Shown here: positions 1 to 11,646 of the stretch, one piece after another
How the letters are laid out: every line of letters begins with the position of its first letter
How positions within the stretch are numbered: the first letter of the stretch is position 1
NCBI GenBank assembly: GCA_015680685.1
Contig: MNCI01006175.1
Span: forward strand, 677,543-741,542
Length of the DNA: 64,000 bases
DNA from: Gnetum montanum
Lineage: Eukaryota > Streptophyta > Gnetopsida > Gnetales > Gnetaceae
Reading direction: 5' to 3'
The notes under the pieces: generated by a model
Database searches by the model: none
What the model was told of the DNA's origin: nothing
Seen by the model: only the letters and a program-made list of their open reading frames with translations
Made by a program: the position numbers and the translations under genes

Positions 1-840
1 TTCAACAACAAATTGGTAGTGGGGTAGAAGTTTTTATGGATGACTTTTCTATCTACGAGGCTACATTTGAGCAAGCCTTGGATCACCTTAAGCAATTACT
101 AAAAAGATGTGTTAAAACAAACCTTAGGCTTTATTGGCAGAAAATCCATTTAATGGTCCAGGAGGGCATAGTACTAGGGCACAAAATTACTCAAGCAGGG
201 ATTGAGGTAGACCTTGAGAAGATAAGGATCATCCAAAGAATCACATGCCAACTAGAGATAATCAAAGATGTTCGATCATTCCTTGGATACATTGGCTACT
301 ATTGACAGTTTATAGAGAATTTCTATAAGATCGTGAAGTCGTTGGTCGAGCTTACAAAGAAAGATGCTCCATTCATTTGGACCAAGGAGTGTGAAGATGC
401 ATTCCAATAACTAAAGAAAAAACTCATAGAAACTCCAATTCTACGAGCACTAAACTGGTCTAGACCATTTCATATAATGATAGATGCATCTAATTGTGCC
501 TTGGGAGCCTTGCTTACATAGTTGGATGATAAGAAATGTTCATATTATATCCACTGCGCAAGCCAAAGCATTGTGGGTGCATAGTTGAATTACATCACAA
601 CTGAGAACGAACTAATGGTAGTGGTGTATGCTCTTGAAAAGTTTAGGCATTATGTGCTTGGCTATAGAGCATTTGTGCACATAGATCACAGTGCCATCTG
701 CTTCCCAATGAATAAGCCAACAACGAATCCCTGTATCATACGGTGGCTCATGATCTTGCAAGAATTCAATCTCACAATGGTAGATTGAAAAGGGACTAAG
801 AATGTGGTCGTTGATCATCTTTCTCGGTTAAGATGGGATT
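1..840 (+). pseudogene. pol fragment: C-terminal reverse transcriptase and RNase H
   Basis: The frame opens inside RT. The catalytic box F-M-D-D-F-S is intact (Asp codons 39-44), followed by the conserved run GIVLGHK and the thumb phrase RSFLGYIGYY. RNase H follows from about 415, with the first acidic residue in IMIDASN (near 480-490) and the TTENELMVVVYAL segment. This pair makes element DNA from genomic RNA in cytoplasmic particles. Stops at 304 (TGA), 408 (TAA), 519 (TAG), 582 (TAG) and 786 (TGA) break it. Several sit where the related copy in element C (40479-41250) has Gln or Arg, so base substitution rather than frameshift explains most. Assignment to the Athila/Tat branch is from remembered family motifs. 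Confidence 0.9.
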
Positions 841-1028
841 ACAAAGAGGAGAACCTGCTCTTTGATCAATTTCCAGACAAACTTCTCTTTACAAGAGCAA
901 TAAATAACCAAGGGCCTACTAAATCAAAATGGTATGATGGCATCCTCACGTACCTTCTCACTCATGAGATGCCATAAGATCTAGACTTTAGTAAGAAATA
1001 ATAGTTTCTTCATTGAGCTAAGTACTTC

Positions 1029-2170
1029 ATGGAAATCAATGGACACCTTGACAAAGTGTGTGTCGATGGCCTAGTTCGTTGGTGTATCCTTGATATGGAC
1101 CAATTGCACATTCTCCAGGATGCTCACAAAGGCCTTTGTAGAGGCCACTATGCAGGGAGATGCATGACTATACAAATCTTGATAATAAGATACTATTGCC
1201 CTACAATCTTCAGGGATACCCACTAGTTTGTCCGATTCTGTGAATGTTGTCAACGAGATGGTGGGATGACCACTTGAATGTAGGGCCCTAAATAATGGAT
1301 TCAACCACTAGAGCCCTTTGACATATGTGGCATAGACTTCATGGGTCCCATCACACCCATGTCCAATGGAAAGGTGTACATCATTGTGGTAGTTGACTAC
1401 TGCACCAAATGGGTAGAAGTAGTAACCATCACCAATTGTACATCATCCACTATTGCTTGATTTGTACAACAACACATTGTAAACAAGTGTGGTGTGCCAC
1501 AAGCACTCATTTTTGACAATGGAACCCATTTTATAGGTGCCACCTTTCAAACATTGATGAAAAGCTTGGGGGTTGAACATAAATTAACAACACCCTATCA
1601 CCCCCAAGCTAATGGTCAAGTAGAAGTCACCAATAGGGAGATCACAAAGATCCTAACAAGGATTGTAAGCAAATATGGGAGAGACTGGAGCACAAAACTC
1701 AATGATGTCCTCTAGGCCTACCACTCAACATGGAAACTCCCTATAGGCCACTCTCCCTATGAGTTGGTGTATGGAAAACTTCCAACCCTTCCAGTCCATT
1801 CTGAGCTTTGTACACTTTCAATAGCCTATGACTTGGACCTTGACTTGAGCCTAGCACAAAGAGAAAGATTGATCAACTTGAATGTGCTAGATGAAAATTG
1901 ATTAGTGGCCCTATCTTTGAATGAAGTACAGAAGGCATACAACAAGAAGCATCATGACCTTAGAATACAGAAAGTAAAATTTCAACCTGGAGATAAGGTT
2001 CTCTACTAGAACCCTACATACGTACCTCAAAAAAAAATTCCAAACATTGTGGAAGGGACCTTATATAATTGACAAAACCTTTCCTTCTGGGGCCATGTTA
2101 ATATACAAACCTGAGAGCCCAAATAAAAAGTAGTTGATCAACATCCAACAAGTGAAACCTTTTCTCGAGC
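1029..2170 (+). pseudogene. pol fragment: integrase
   Basis: Integrase inserts the DNA copy into the chromosome. The N-terminal zinc-binding His pair is in DAHKGLCRGHY and the Cys pair in CECC near 1245. The core shows GIDFMGP (first catalytic Asp, about 1330), IFDNGTHF (second Asp, about 1510) and GQVEVTNREI (catalytic Glu, about 1620), so all three DDE residues can be read. The C-terminal part ends with a VKFQPGDKVLY motif near 1975; no chromodomain follows. Premature stops and a frame change near the end make it non-functional. It lies 3' of RNase H as in all Ty3/gypsy elements. The region 841-1028 is the linker and contains further stops. Confidence 0.88.
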
Positions 2171-4354
2171 TAAAGCAAGCCAATGCGACTAATACCTCAT
2201 CGGATGGACAACCACGCTCTATATTTTGCATCTCCTCCTTTCAACCTAGTCATGGGGGAGATGGCTATTCATGCTAACCATGCACATGGCTACTCAGTTT
2301 TTCACTTTTTTGTTTTAGCCATTTTTATTTTACACTTTGTTAATTTTTACCCTTTTTGTTGATTTTTTTACAACATTGTTAGTATCTTTTATCATTCTTG
2401 AATATTTTATACTTTCTTATATATTTTACTTTATTTTGATGTGACTTTTTGTTATTTTTGCTAATAAAAAAGTACTTTATTATCACATGACATAGTGCCA
2501 ATGTTGTTACTTACTACTGGTGGATTGTGCTTAATGTTTTGATTTTTAATGTTTGGTTTCTATTTTTAAATTTTGATGTATGATAACTAAGACATGGTTT
2601 ATTTTTCATGGAACAAGTAGTGCCTCCATGTCATCCACCCATCCACAAACTCTATGGTTTTCCTTGTTTTGAGAATATGCGACCCCTTTTCATTAATAAA
2701 ATTATAAATGAACTTGTGACCTTGGAAGTCTCTAAACTTGGAAAGGATTCAAAGGTTTAAAAAGGGTGTGACTTGAAGGGAATTTAGTACTTTTTATTAC
2801 TTTCTACTTGCTTGTGCGCTTGTGTGTTTTCATGGATTTTTGACCATTTCACATCGTCCAATGTCAAGAAGTTGACATAAGTGTTTGCATGGTGTGGTTC
2901 CCAAAAAAAAAAAAAAACCAAACAAGATGGGAATTCAAAGCACATCCCTTAGATAGAATAACAGGCTACAAGCATTGGTTATGAAACTAGAAAGATATGT
3001 TACCCATGCCTAAAGGTCCCCTCTAACTAAGGTCCTAATTTCCCCTAAATAAGGAGTAGTGTTTAATCTATGATACATGCTTGTATTTTGAGGAGTGTAT
3101 TGGTCTTAAAGTGGTGATGCAAAGTTACTGAAAGTGGTTGGTTTTGGTCTAGACTAAGGTTAGACTTTATCAAGTCATTTAAACATAATTTCCACAAGGG
3201 ACTTCATGTGACCATGATTTGGGACTTCATTCCATCCTCTCAATCATCCACCTATGTTGTTCATCATTCATCTCATTGCTGGTTTTCATGTTATACTCTA
3301 TGTCTTAGTTTGACGTGTTGGAATTTTTGGATAGATCTAGGTTGGCTCTTAACTTTTCATAACCATTAATCCACTGTGGGATCCATGGACTCCTTAGTTA
3401 AGGTTATAGAAGGGCAACAAAGATATGTGTCTACTATGGGAAGGACCCAATTAAATATCTCTTGGTTTGGATCATTAAGTCCATTACCTTAGACATTGCT
3501 ACAATCATATCTTTCGTGTGCCCCATTGTGCATCCAACTTTGTGCTCCTTCAAATTTCATAAAATTTCATTTTCCAATCATATTCTCAATTTTCTGAATT
3601 TTCTAAACTCCAATACCTTCTTCTACTATTTTCATCATGTTCATGGCTTTTTGGACTTCCATTTCACTCACAAATTCCTTATATTTTCAAATTTTTCCAA
3701 ATTCAACGATGATCAATAGCTACGTTGACTAGGCCTAGTTGACGTAGCCAACCTCGTTGATAGGGCCTCGTCAACTAGGCTCCATCAACTGGCTACGTCA
3801 ACTAGGCTCCATCAACGTAGTTGATCCCATTGACAATGCCTCATCGACTAAGCCTTGTCAACATAGTTGACCTTGTCGACTAGGCCCTATCAATGCAATG
3901 CAAAAAATCAGTAAATACTGCTAAACACTTTGAAATTTTCATCATTTGCTTCACAACAAGAGAGGAGTTTTTGCCATTTTTCAAAGCTAAAAACTTTCCA
4001 AAGCCCATAACTTTCTGATTGTTGTTCCAAATCACTCCATTCATCGATCCTACAACTACTAGCGGTAAGCTCTTAATTGTGGGGGCTACAGACCTTAAGG
4101 TCTCTGACAAAAATTTTTTAACCCAAAGGGTTAATAAATACAATGATATTAAACCATCAATATTTGAGAGTTTAACCCTTTTAATAACCTTTGGTATGAT
4201 TATAATCACTTATTACCATCAAAATACAAATAAACTAATGATTAAAATTGATCAAATCTACCATAATCACAACCTAGCTAGGTGTAACATTTCTAATGAG
4301 ATTAGGTATCCCAATTGTTTCATGTTACAAAATAGGTCATGATTGGGATTATAG
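2171..4354 (+). other. Long non-coding spacer between pol and ORF2 of D1
   Basis: About 2.2 kb, AT-rich, with no credible coding frame; short open stretches in it are Phe/Tyr-rich and not conserved. It starts near the phrase CATGGGGGAGATGGC, which also follows integrase in element C (near 42705). The segment 2260-3540 has a reverse-strand counterpart at 49863-51165, and 3505-4340 at 48616-48917 plus 29340-29780, all parts of D2. It includes a poly-A run near 2905 and the repeat cluster at 3718-3895. Confidence 0.7.
3718..3895. repeat. Cluster of short direct and inverted GTTGAC/GTCAAC units
   Basis: Units such as GTTGACTAGGCCTAGTTGAC (a near-perfect palindrome) and CGTCAACTAGGCTC recur about nine times in both orientations over 180 bp. 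The same unit appears in the U3 start of D-family LTRs (7395-7460, 14800-14865, 19895-19945) and in the D2 counterpart at 48630-48720. It therefore links the internal spacer and the LTR of the same family. Confidence 0.75.
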
Positions 4355-7161
4355 ATGGCACAAAGATTGAAATTCCTGCAGGAGGAAGGACCATCTCAAC
4401 AAAGGGAGAAACGACCTAGAGCTGGAAGGGACCAAAAAGAATAAGCGCAGGAGCAAGCAGAAGAAACCCATGCAACAGGATCTCTTTGGGAAGAGCCTAA
4501 AGTGGAATTTGTTAGAAAAATTCCCAAGGAAGAGGCTGCAATAGAACAATCATAGCAAGGAAAGGCACTAAGACTTGTACCAAGACTTGAGGTCACATTG
4601 ACACAAGCCTACCTCAACACAATCAGGCCCTGTGATGTCCAACACTTAGTTCTTTAGGAACTAAACTTTAGGCCATTCTTAGAGAATGCTCTAGTGGAGG
4701 TAAAGACACAATTGCAAATGTCTTCCATGTGGAAAATCATCACTTCTAGTGGGAAGTGGTACATGGAAGAGACGTAACTCTTTTGGAACAATAGAAAAGT
4801 AGGTTCCATTGTGAAGATCAAGGATATTTAGGTGTCCTACTTGGTTGAAGCCATTGCGCAGACTCTTGGGTTGCCTGATTCTGGGACACAACTAGCAGAA
4901 CTTTTTACACAAGTTGATCCAGAGGCGAAAAAGGAGTGGACCCAATGATGTTATAGGGTTGACTGTAAGGAGTTTGGTGCACTCAAGTTGGCGAGGTGCA
5001 TATACTTCAAGATAACAACTTATCACTTCAATTCAATGGTGAGGCCTAATAAGGTGATTGCCTTCTTTGCTTGGGCATGTGTTGCTTTAAGTGGGAAAGT
5101 TTTGGCAAACTTTCCACAATTAATCTATCTAGAGATAGAAAAGCATTTTAAAGAGAATGAACGTAGGAGGAAAATCCTATCCTTTTCATGCCTTATTAGA
5201 AAATTTTGCAAAAGGGCAAGGATAGTTCGCTACGCCAACAACACAATCAGGCATACTTCCATTACCTCTTGGTCTGAAATGATGAAGGATAAGACACCTA
5301 CCATGTCTAAAGAAGAGAAGCAGAAACCACCACCTCCACCACCTACTCAGGAAACAACGCTAAAAGCCCACATTGCCATTAAGAACCTACATAAAATCCA
5401 AGAGTAGCTCTTGTAATAATAAGAGTAGCAAGCAGGAATGAGTGGTAGGGATCCATCTATGTATTGACCTGCAATGAGTCACCTTAGTGAAGTGGATTAA
5501 ATAATTAGTTAGATGGAGGGAGGTGGACCAATATTTTCAGCCCAATAAATGCAGCAGCCTGCGAGGTTGAATCCCAATGCCCGAGAGGATATGGTATCTC
5601 TCTCTCAACACCATTTATTCCCAGAAATCTTTGGGAATGCTACCTTCTTTTTGGTGAGCTAGGAGGAGGGTGAGGAGGCAACTGTACTAGTGATGTTGCA
5701 CTAAGGGTAGAAGATAGTTGCAAAAGTGGTTATTCATAGAATTGCTAAGGCATTTAATGCACCTGCGATGTCTATACCAAATGTTTCTATACTTAGAGAT
5801 GTGCAAATGTCTGTAGGGACTTTCAACAGAAAATAGAGTGCAAACGATTCTGGACATCTTTGATTTTTCGGATAACATTATTGCAACCTAGTCAAAGCTG
5901 CTCAAAGAAAAAGGAAAATGTATCCTCTTGGAAGGACAACTTGAAACAACTCAAGCAAAAAACCAATGCTTGGCCATGGAGGTTGTTGAATTGCATGCCC
6001 ATTTTGTTGATCTTGCACTCCTTAACCTTGCAATAGTAAGAGATGAAGCTTTTTAGTAGCTTCAGGAGTAATTAAAAAAAGTTAAGGGAATGGTGATGGC
6101 CATCTTTAACCAGTTTGTAGCTAAAGCAAAGACCTATTTAGTTCAAACAAACTTGGTTCAAACACGCTAAGAAAATGAAACATTGATTGTAAAAAACCAT
6201 CTCCTACAAAATGTTGATGCATAAAAATAGCAGATGCAAGAATCATCTATCAACAACAAGAGCAACTAGCTAGAGCAAATACAGAATGAAGGAAATTAGT
6301 GGTAGAGAATTGCAATCTCTCTATAGAGGAAGTTTGTGGCTTATGCCAGAATTTGCCATTGAAATTGCCACTTGGAAAAATGAGGCTCTCAAATTTGAGA
6401 GAGTCAAGAATCACTGCAGAGACTAGGTTAGCCTATAGGAGGAGGTGAATGAGAAACATATCCAAGTGGCTAAGGTGAAAGTAAATGAGGCCCTCTAGCA
6501 ACTCTAGTAAGGAAGAGAGGTATGGCAGCCTATCATTGATGGGATAGATGCCTACAACAAAGTAGAGATTTGCATGAAGAAGTTGCAAATCAAAGGAATG
6601 ATAGAATATATGGAATTGGCCAATCTCTGATCCACAAATCTAGTAATGTTGATTGTCAGATGACCATGGTTAGAACTTGAAAAATAGGTGTCCAACTCAT
6701 ACTTGTTGTATGAGGCTGAGTTCAGCAACAACAAAGACACTAAGCAAAAGCTTGCGATGGTAAACAATGAACTCAAAGTTCTCAAGGAAAGATTCACCAA
6801 TTAATGATCAGCTACTAAGAACTTATCTAGGAGAATGAATGATTACCAAGAGCTATAAAATGTAATCAAGGCATTCGACGTCAAGCGCAAACAATTCGCT
6901 ACCTAGTTCATCAATGCTAAGGAGCTATTCCCAACAATTCCTTATTCTTGGGATGTGCCCATTCTGACCCACATTGGCAAAGTTGCATAGACTGTGCACG
7001 ATCCCAGGAGTAAGGAGGTGAAGATGAAAGCATTGTTGGATGCTTTCTATCTTCCACTAGAAGTTGTAGTAGTAGCAGGATAGCCACAATAGCCTTAACC
7101 ACTACATGTGCTTGAAGTTGGAGAAGGTTCGTCAGAGCCTCCATCGCCTAGGACTATGTGA
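4355..7161 (+). pseudogene. D1 ORF2: unknown protein in env-like position, coiled-coil C-terminal half
   Basis: A reading frame of roughly 930 codons lies between integrase and the 3' LTR. The ATG at 4355 opens a Glu/Lys/Gln-rich N-terminus; the frame holds to 5407 apart from point stops. The folded-looking part, about 4980-5260, has YFKITTYHFNSMVRPNKV and the motif SFSCLIRKFCKRARI; the D2 copy reads LPFPCLIRKLYKRVGI. From memory this resembles the plant-specific 'putative plant transposon protein' domain (Pfam PF20167), not checked. A Pro run (PPPPPP) follows near 5330. The rest (5400-7100) is Gln/Glu/Lys-rich with heptad character and ends PPSPRTM before TGA at 7159. Most stops are TAG or TAA at Gln positions, and there is at least one frameshift. 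Four copies exist in this window (D1, D2, D3, D4). I see no signal peptide or clear membrane segment, so an envelope role is unsupported. Confidence 0.7.
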
Positions 7162-7371
7162 TCTTTTTGATTATCTTCATGCCATTAGAGGATGTGTTGT
7201 CCAATTTTTTTTGGTGTTCAATTTTGTGTTGTGAACACTATAAATTTGTAATTTTGTTAATATGTACACCTGGGCACTTGGTTTTTTCATGTTAGATTTG
7301 TTGTGTCATGTGCTAGTTAATAATCCCAGACCTTCCAAATTTTGTAAAGAAATCGAGGATAAGTTTCAATT

Positions 7372-7385
7372 CCATTGTGGGGATA
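7372..7385 (+). promoter_or_regulatory. Polypurine tract of D1
   Basis: The run TTGTGGGGATA sits directly before the LTR start TGATGAG. The same G-rich run precedes the 3' LTRs of A, C, D2 and D3, as needed to prime plus-strand DNA. Confidence 0.7.
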
Positions 7386-8222
7386 TGATGAGTTGTAGAT
7401 TGGCTGCATCAATGAGGCCTTGTTGATTGGGCCCCGTCAACTAGGCAACATTGACATGACCCAGGGCCTATTCTTGCCTATACATAGGTGCTAACCCGCC
7501 GTATTTAGGGGGTCTTTGGTGATAGTTGTAGCAAAGTTCTTATAGTTTTTACATTTAAAATTTAGAATATTTTCCCAAGTGCCCATAGCAGGAGTCATTG
7601 TGTGTACGGATCTTTATTCAAGCACTATTGTACTTGAGCATGGCAGTGTGTGCAACAATAAAGATGCGCTTCTTGATAAACCTTGTAGCATTTTGGATAG
7701 CTTAAATGTTTTATTCATGCATTTAATGTTTTTAGTTATTTATTCAATGTTCTTTAGTAATTAAGCTAATTAAGTAATTATGAAAGATAAGCTAAATAGC
7801 AATTAAGTAAACACATAAGTACAACTGCTTTGAGCATGCATATGACATTTGGTAATCCTAGCAGCGCTTAACGCTTGGTAACCTAGCAACTTTATATGTG
7901 TGCAAGATGCATATGGTAAGTGGGACTAGATACTTATGCTAGGATTAGTTGAACAATAGTTAGCCAATTAGATTAAAGTAGACATTAAATTACTTTATTC
8001 TCTATCCTGTTTACTTCAAGCACCAAAACCATAACATATAAAATGATAAAAATCATGTGCCTCAAGTGTAGTTGGGAAGACAATGAATGTTCTCAATGTC
8101 TAGTTTACTTCCTAGAGAACTAGTGCACCAAAAAACTATCGAGTCCATGGAATTCAACCAAATCACGCATGAACACTTTGTGATTTGTATGGTTGAGCAT
8201 AGGGGTACCTTGCTGCTCATCA
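7386..8222 (+). repeat. 3' LTR of D1 (837 bp)
   Basis: Begins TGATGAG and ends GCTCATCA, a 6-bp terminal inverted repeat shared by LTRs of all A-E families here. The U3 start carries GTTGATT/GTCAACTAGGC palindromic units; a probable TATA region (CCTATACATAGG) lies near 7478. The downstream part with AGGAGTCATTG, GGATCTTTATTCAAGC and the GGTAATCCTAGCAGCG stretch is clearly related to LTRs of A, B, C and E. Confidence 0.85.
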
Positions 8223-8236
8223 GTATCTTAATGAAG

Positions 8237-8403
8237 CATGGTGGCCTGCACAACCATAGCAAGCAAGTAAACAAATAAATAAGAAAAAATATCTATTAAA
8301 ATTGCAAGTTGCAATCTTTTGTATGGTGGCTTCTACAACTATAGCAAGCAAGCAAACAAATAAACAAATAGGGAAAAATAATCTTTATTAAAATTACAAG
8401 TCA
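8237..8403. repeat. Two-copy tandem duplication, about 86-bp unit
   Basis: ATGGTGGCCTGCACAACCAT and its diverged copy near 8322 both continue into AGCAAGCAAG...AAACAAATAAA and then TTAAAATT. It begins 15 bp after the D1 LTR. Confidence 0.6.
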
Positions 8404-10200
8404 TGATATTCTTTATGGAATTTGATTACAAGCTATAGTGTATAGTAGATACAAAAATGTATAGATTGATGATAAATGGTGAGTCTTCATACTTTTTAGT
8501 ATTTTGATCTTGTATTGTAGCAATACAAATTAAAATGTATCCATTATGAATTGTGATATTTTCTTGTATTTTTAACCATGAATTGCAATCTGCTTAGGAA
8601 AATCTAGAGAGCAATTGCTAATGGACAAGTGTAGAAGAAGGTTGAGTTTGCATAATTTTGCTTAAAAATGACAAAACAACTTCAAAATTCAAATTTATTT
8701 AGCCATTGAGCTTGATTCTTTGACCAACAAGCAGAGGGGACTTCGTTCCACATGGATCTACAATGATTTCAAACATGCAACATGTTTTCGTGTGAATTAT
8801 ACCTCAAATTAGAAGTGTTTATGCCTTGAAACATGAACACAAACTTTAATGAAATTTTCTCAAAATTTAACTTTCAATAAGAGGTTTAGATTAGAGATAG
8901 ATGTCCAAAGCCAATCTAAGTATGAAAATTTTATCAATTCAATAAGTCACAAGGGTTTATGCACCCAACTTTGCTTTAGAAGATGTAGAGAAACCCTAAA
9001 TTGAAGCTTAAATACATCCTCAACTGGATTCAAATATGTCTAACATGTATGAGAGATCTTAGATCCTCAATGTTGGAAGTTCAAAAATAAGAAATAGATG
9101 CAAGTCATTGCTTAAACCAAAGCTTCAAAACTTTGGTTGTTTCAAATTCATGCATATAAAACCTTAAAACATAAATTGCTCAAACATGTGACATATAAAC
9201 ATTGAGCATAAACTTTGATGTGAAAATAGAGCTTGCGAACCATTTCTAAGTTTGTAAGAACTTGAAAACTTGTAAGAATGACTTGTAGATTAAGATGAAC
9301 TTGAAAGAATTGTAAGATTCAAATGTGTGAGAATGTGAAGAACATGATTGTGAAAGTGTGCGGAAGAGTGAATTGCATTGAAGATTACTTAATTAAGAGA
9401 ATTCATACTATAAAAATGAAAGAAAAAGAGGAAAAGAAAAGAGGGCTAAAGTTAAAGAGGATTCTAGCACATGCACTCTTGAATGAATACCACAAATGGA
9501 AGAAAGGGAGAACTTTTAGTCTTCATCATTCACTTCATACATCTCTTTATATGAGAGGAGTTACATCCCTATTTGCACTTTTGTAGTGAAGAAGTTTGCC
9601 ACAAATGGCATGAACCACACATGAAGGCCTTTGACCCTTTTTTACCTTTTTGAGAAAATCTCTCACAACTTACACTAACTTCATACTTCTAACTTTAAAC
9701 TTTATAACTCTTGGTCACTAAAATGACTCTACAACATGACTTTACACTATAAATGACTACCAACAACATAAATATTCAACTTAAACATAGAAAATCAGAC
9801 TATGAGGAAAAGATAGATGGTGGAGGGGATGAGTACATATTCATACTATACTCAACACTTAGAAAGATCTAATGCTTGCTCAAGGACATGAATTTTTCAA
9901 GTTTTATTGCTAGTTGTTCTTTATCCTTGATTGATGTATTCTTTTTACTTTAGAGAGTTTTCTCCTTCTCTTTACATGAAACTCTTTAGTAGGAAGTGAA
10001 AATTGGAAAGGGAAAATTTGAATAAGGGTAAAGTTTAATCCTTTTCTTACCCCACAGGGGAGGATTTTCAAGATTGGTTATAAGGATGAAAATTTGAAAA
10101 GACATCCCTAAAACGATTGGGCCTTTTTTTAGACTCTTTCTTCAATAATATAATATACTCTAAATTTTTAAATATTATTATTCATTTTTTGGGATCCAAC
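8404..10200. other. AT-rich DNA, no recognisable gene
   Basis: An open stretch of 87 codons at 9323-9586 (+) is Lys/Glu-rich and matches nothing I recognise. No LTR ends, PBS or conserved retroelement motif were found. It may be very old retroelement or intergenic DNA. Confidence 0.4.
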
Positions 10201-10224
10201 AACCGCACACACATACACCCCCCA

Positions 10225-10466
10225 ACCCAATGCTTGCCACTTTGAAATAAATAGTCAATAATACTTGTTAAATTAACTTTTTCAAACTAAAGTTTCTTGT
10301 ATGCTTGAAATCTAAGTCTTTCCATTTTATTACAATGAATTAAATCTAAAAGCATCCAATGCTTGCCACTTTGAAAGATGTAGTGAAGAATGCTTGTTAA
10401 ATTAACTTACCCAAACTAAAATTTCTTATATGCTTAAAATCCAAATATTTTCTTTCATTATAATGG
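10225..10466. repeat. Direct repeat, about 131-bp period, two copies
   Basis: CCAATGCTTGCCACTTTGAA occurs at about 10228 and again at about 10356; each is followed by CTTGTTAAATTAACTT, then TATGCTT and a TTATTACAATG or TTATAATG end. Similarity of the copies suggests a local duplication. Confidence 0.7.
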
Positions 10467-10473
10467 GGATATA

Positions 10474-10798
10474 GGAACCTAAAATAAGTGAAACATAGGT
10501 ACATCCTAAGATATATAATTAATTATAACTTTATATAACTCAACATTGCTCACTGAAATTGAACCCATGACTTGGAGCTTCCAAGTTAGGTGTCTTACCA
10601 CTAGGCTAACATCTCATTGTTTATATATTCATTATAGTGGAGGTGTTGGAACCTAAAATAAGTGAAACATAAAGATTTATAGAAGTTTATAACTCAGTAC
10701 TATCTAATAGAATTGAACCTATGACTTAGGATTACTAGGTCAAGATCTGTACCACTAGGCTAACACCTCATCATTTATATATTAATTATAGTGACTTG
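10474..10798 (-). repeat. Tandem pair of tRNA-like (SINE-like) units, period 174 bp
   Basis: GGAACCTAAAATAAGTGAAA starts each unit (10474 and 10648 on the + strand). On the minus strand each unit opens with a tRNA-like head: an A-box-like TTAGCCTAGTGGTAAG (10594-10609) and a B-box-like GGGTTCAATTTC (10555-10566) in unit 1, and the equivalents at 10711-10769 in unit 2. About 100 bp of unrelated tail follows. This is the layout of a tRNA-derived SINE, but no poly-A tail or target duplication was seen. Confidence 0.55.
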
Positions 10799-11213
10799 AG
10801 TAATATACTAATTATGTAATTATAAGTCATCATAGGATCTCACAATGATATGAATTTTCTAACTATTATATTAGTAGTATCTACTCAAGTACTTGCTAAT
10901 GAATACACAACAGTATTAATGTCTATGCCCATTCTTCTATAAGTTGTTTCACCTACTCTAAATGATCTTTGTCTTTATTACAAATTAAGCTAGAAGTTAT
11001 AGGTTTGATATAACTCACACATTTTCTTTATAATTTAATTCTCATATAAGTTAGGTCTTTCTAAGATATATCAATTGCTTCTTAATTTATTTTACATATG
11101 TAGATCTCATAGATAAGCTCATCATGCCTATCATTTCTCTTCATCTTTTTATGATTCTCATTACTACTTCACCCCTTAATATGATTTATCTTTCAATTTA
11201 CTTGCCAATAAAA

Positions 11214-11283
11214 GGTTGCTTAGTTGGTTATCTTGTTGTTTGCAAGTCTTATGCAAGTAAGATGCAAGTTTGAGTCACACCTA
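11214..11283 (+). repeat. tRNA-like head fragment
   Basis: GGTTGCTTAGTTGGTTATC resembles an A box and AAGTTTGAGTCACACC a B box, about 35 bp apart. This is too degenerate to be a tRNA gene; it is probably a SINE remnant. Confidence 0.4.
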
Positions 11284-11584
11284 AAGATATTTTTTTCTGT
11301 ATTTTACACTAAAATAATAAATAAACTTATTTAAAAATAATGGGGATACTTTGATATTTCATACAACACCAATATATTTAATAAAATATTTTGTGTGTTT
11401 TAAGAATTCTTAGGCCTATCAAATATCTTCTTATGATGCATTACTTATCTAAATGATCAAAACTTCCCTCTTCACATTATTCTTGCATAATGTTATCCTT
11501 AATTTTTACTTGTATACATTTGATCTATTAGACAAAGTAGTTACAAGAATTTGTTTTGTTAAGTTCATAACTAGCATTACCCAT

Positions 11585-11646
11585 TGGGATTGAACCTATG
11601 AATTGAGGTTTCCATGCAAAGGCTCTTATCACTAAGCTAATACATT
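11585..11646 (-). repeat. tRNA-like unit interrupted by a SINE
   Basis: The reverse strand reads TTAGCTTAGTGATAAGAG, then GGTTCAATCCC. It is another member of the tRNA-like family at 10474-10798. The SINE at 11647-11847 lies in its A-box end. Confidence 0.5.

Larger units (their letters stand above)
1..8222 (+). mobile_element. Element D1: 3' part of a Ty3/gypsy (Athila/Tat-like) LTR retrotransposon
   Basis: The 5' LTR, gag, protease and N-terminal RT lie left of the window. What is present, in order: C-terminal RT, RNase H, integrase (1-2170), a long non-coding spacer with a short-repeat cluster (2171-4354), an extra decayed reading frame called ORF2 here (4355-7161), a purine-rich tract and a 3' LTR (7386-8222). 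Spacer and ORF2 match the D2 copy at 51165-19104 (minus) in the same order, so they belong to the element and are not chance neighbours. Many in-frame stops show it is dead. Boundary on the right is the LTR end TCATCA at 8222; no target duplication can be checked because the left end is missing. Confidence 0.85.

Noticed and set aside
4019-4342. 107-codon open frame (+) and the overlapping 109-codon frame on the other strand.
   Set aside because: Both lie in the non-coding D spacer, and the matching D2 region does not keep either frame.
4355-7161. TAA/TAG at nearly all Gln positions of ORF2 could mean a reassigned genetic code.
   Set aside because: Other copies have CAA/CAG at some of the same sites, TGA also occurs at Arg and Trp sites, and frameshifts are present. 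Decay by deamination explains all of this.
1-8222. An envelope protein, hence a plant retrovirus-like element, from the position of ORF2.
   Set aside because: No signal peptide, membrane segment or cleavage site can be seen; position alone is not enough.
10555-10615. A tRNA gene on the minus strand.
   Set aside because: A- and B-box-like words are present but the acceptor and anticodon stems do not pair well, and the unit is tandemly repeated with a non-tRNA tail. A SINE-like repeat fits better.
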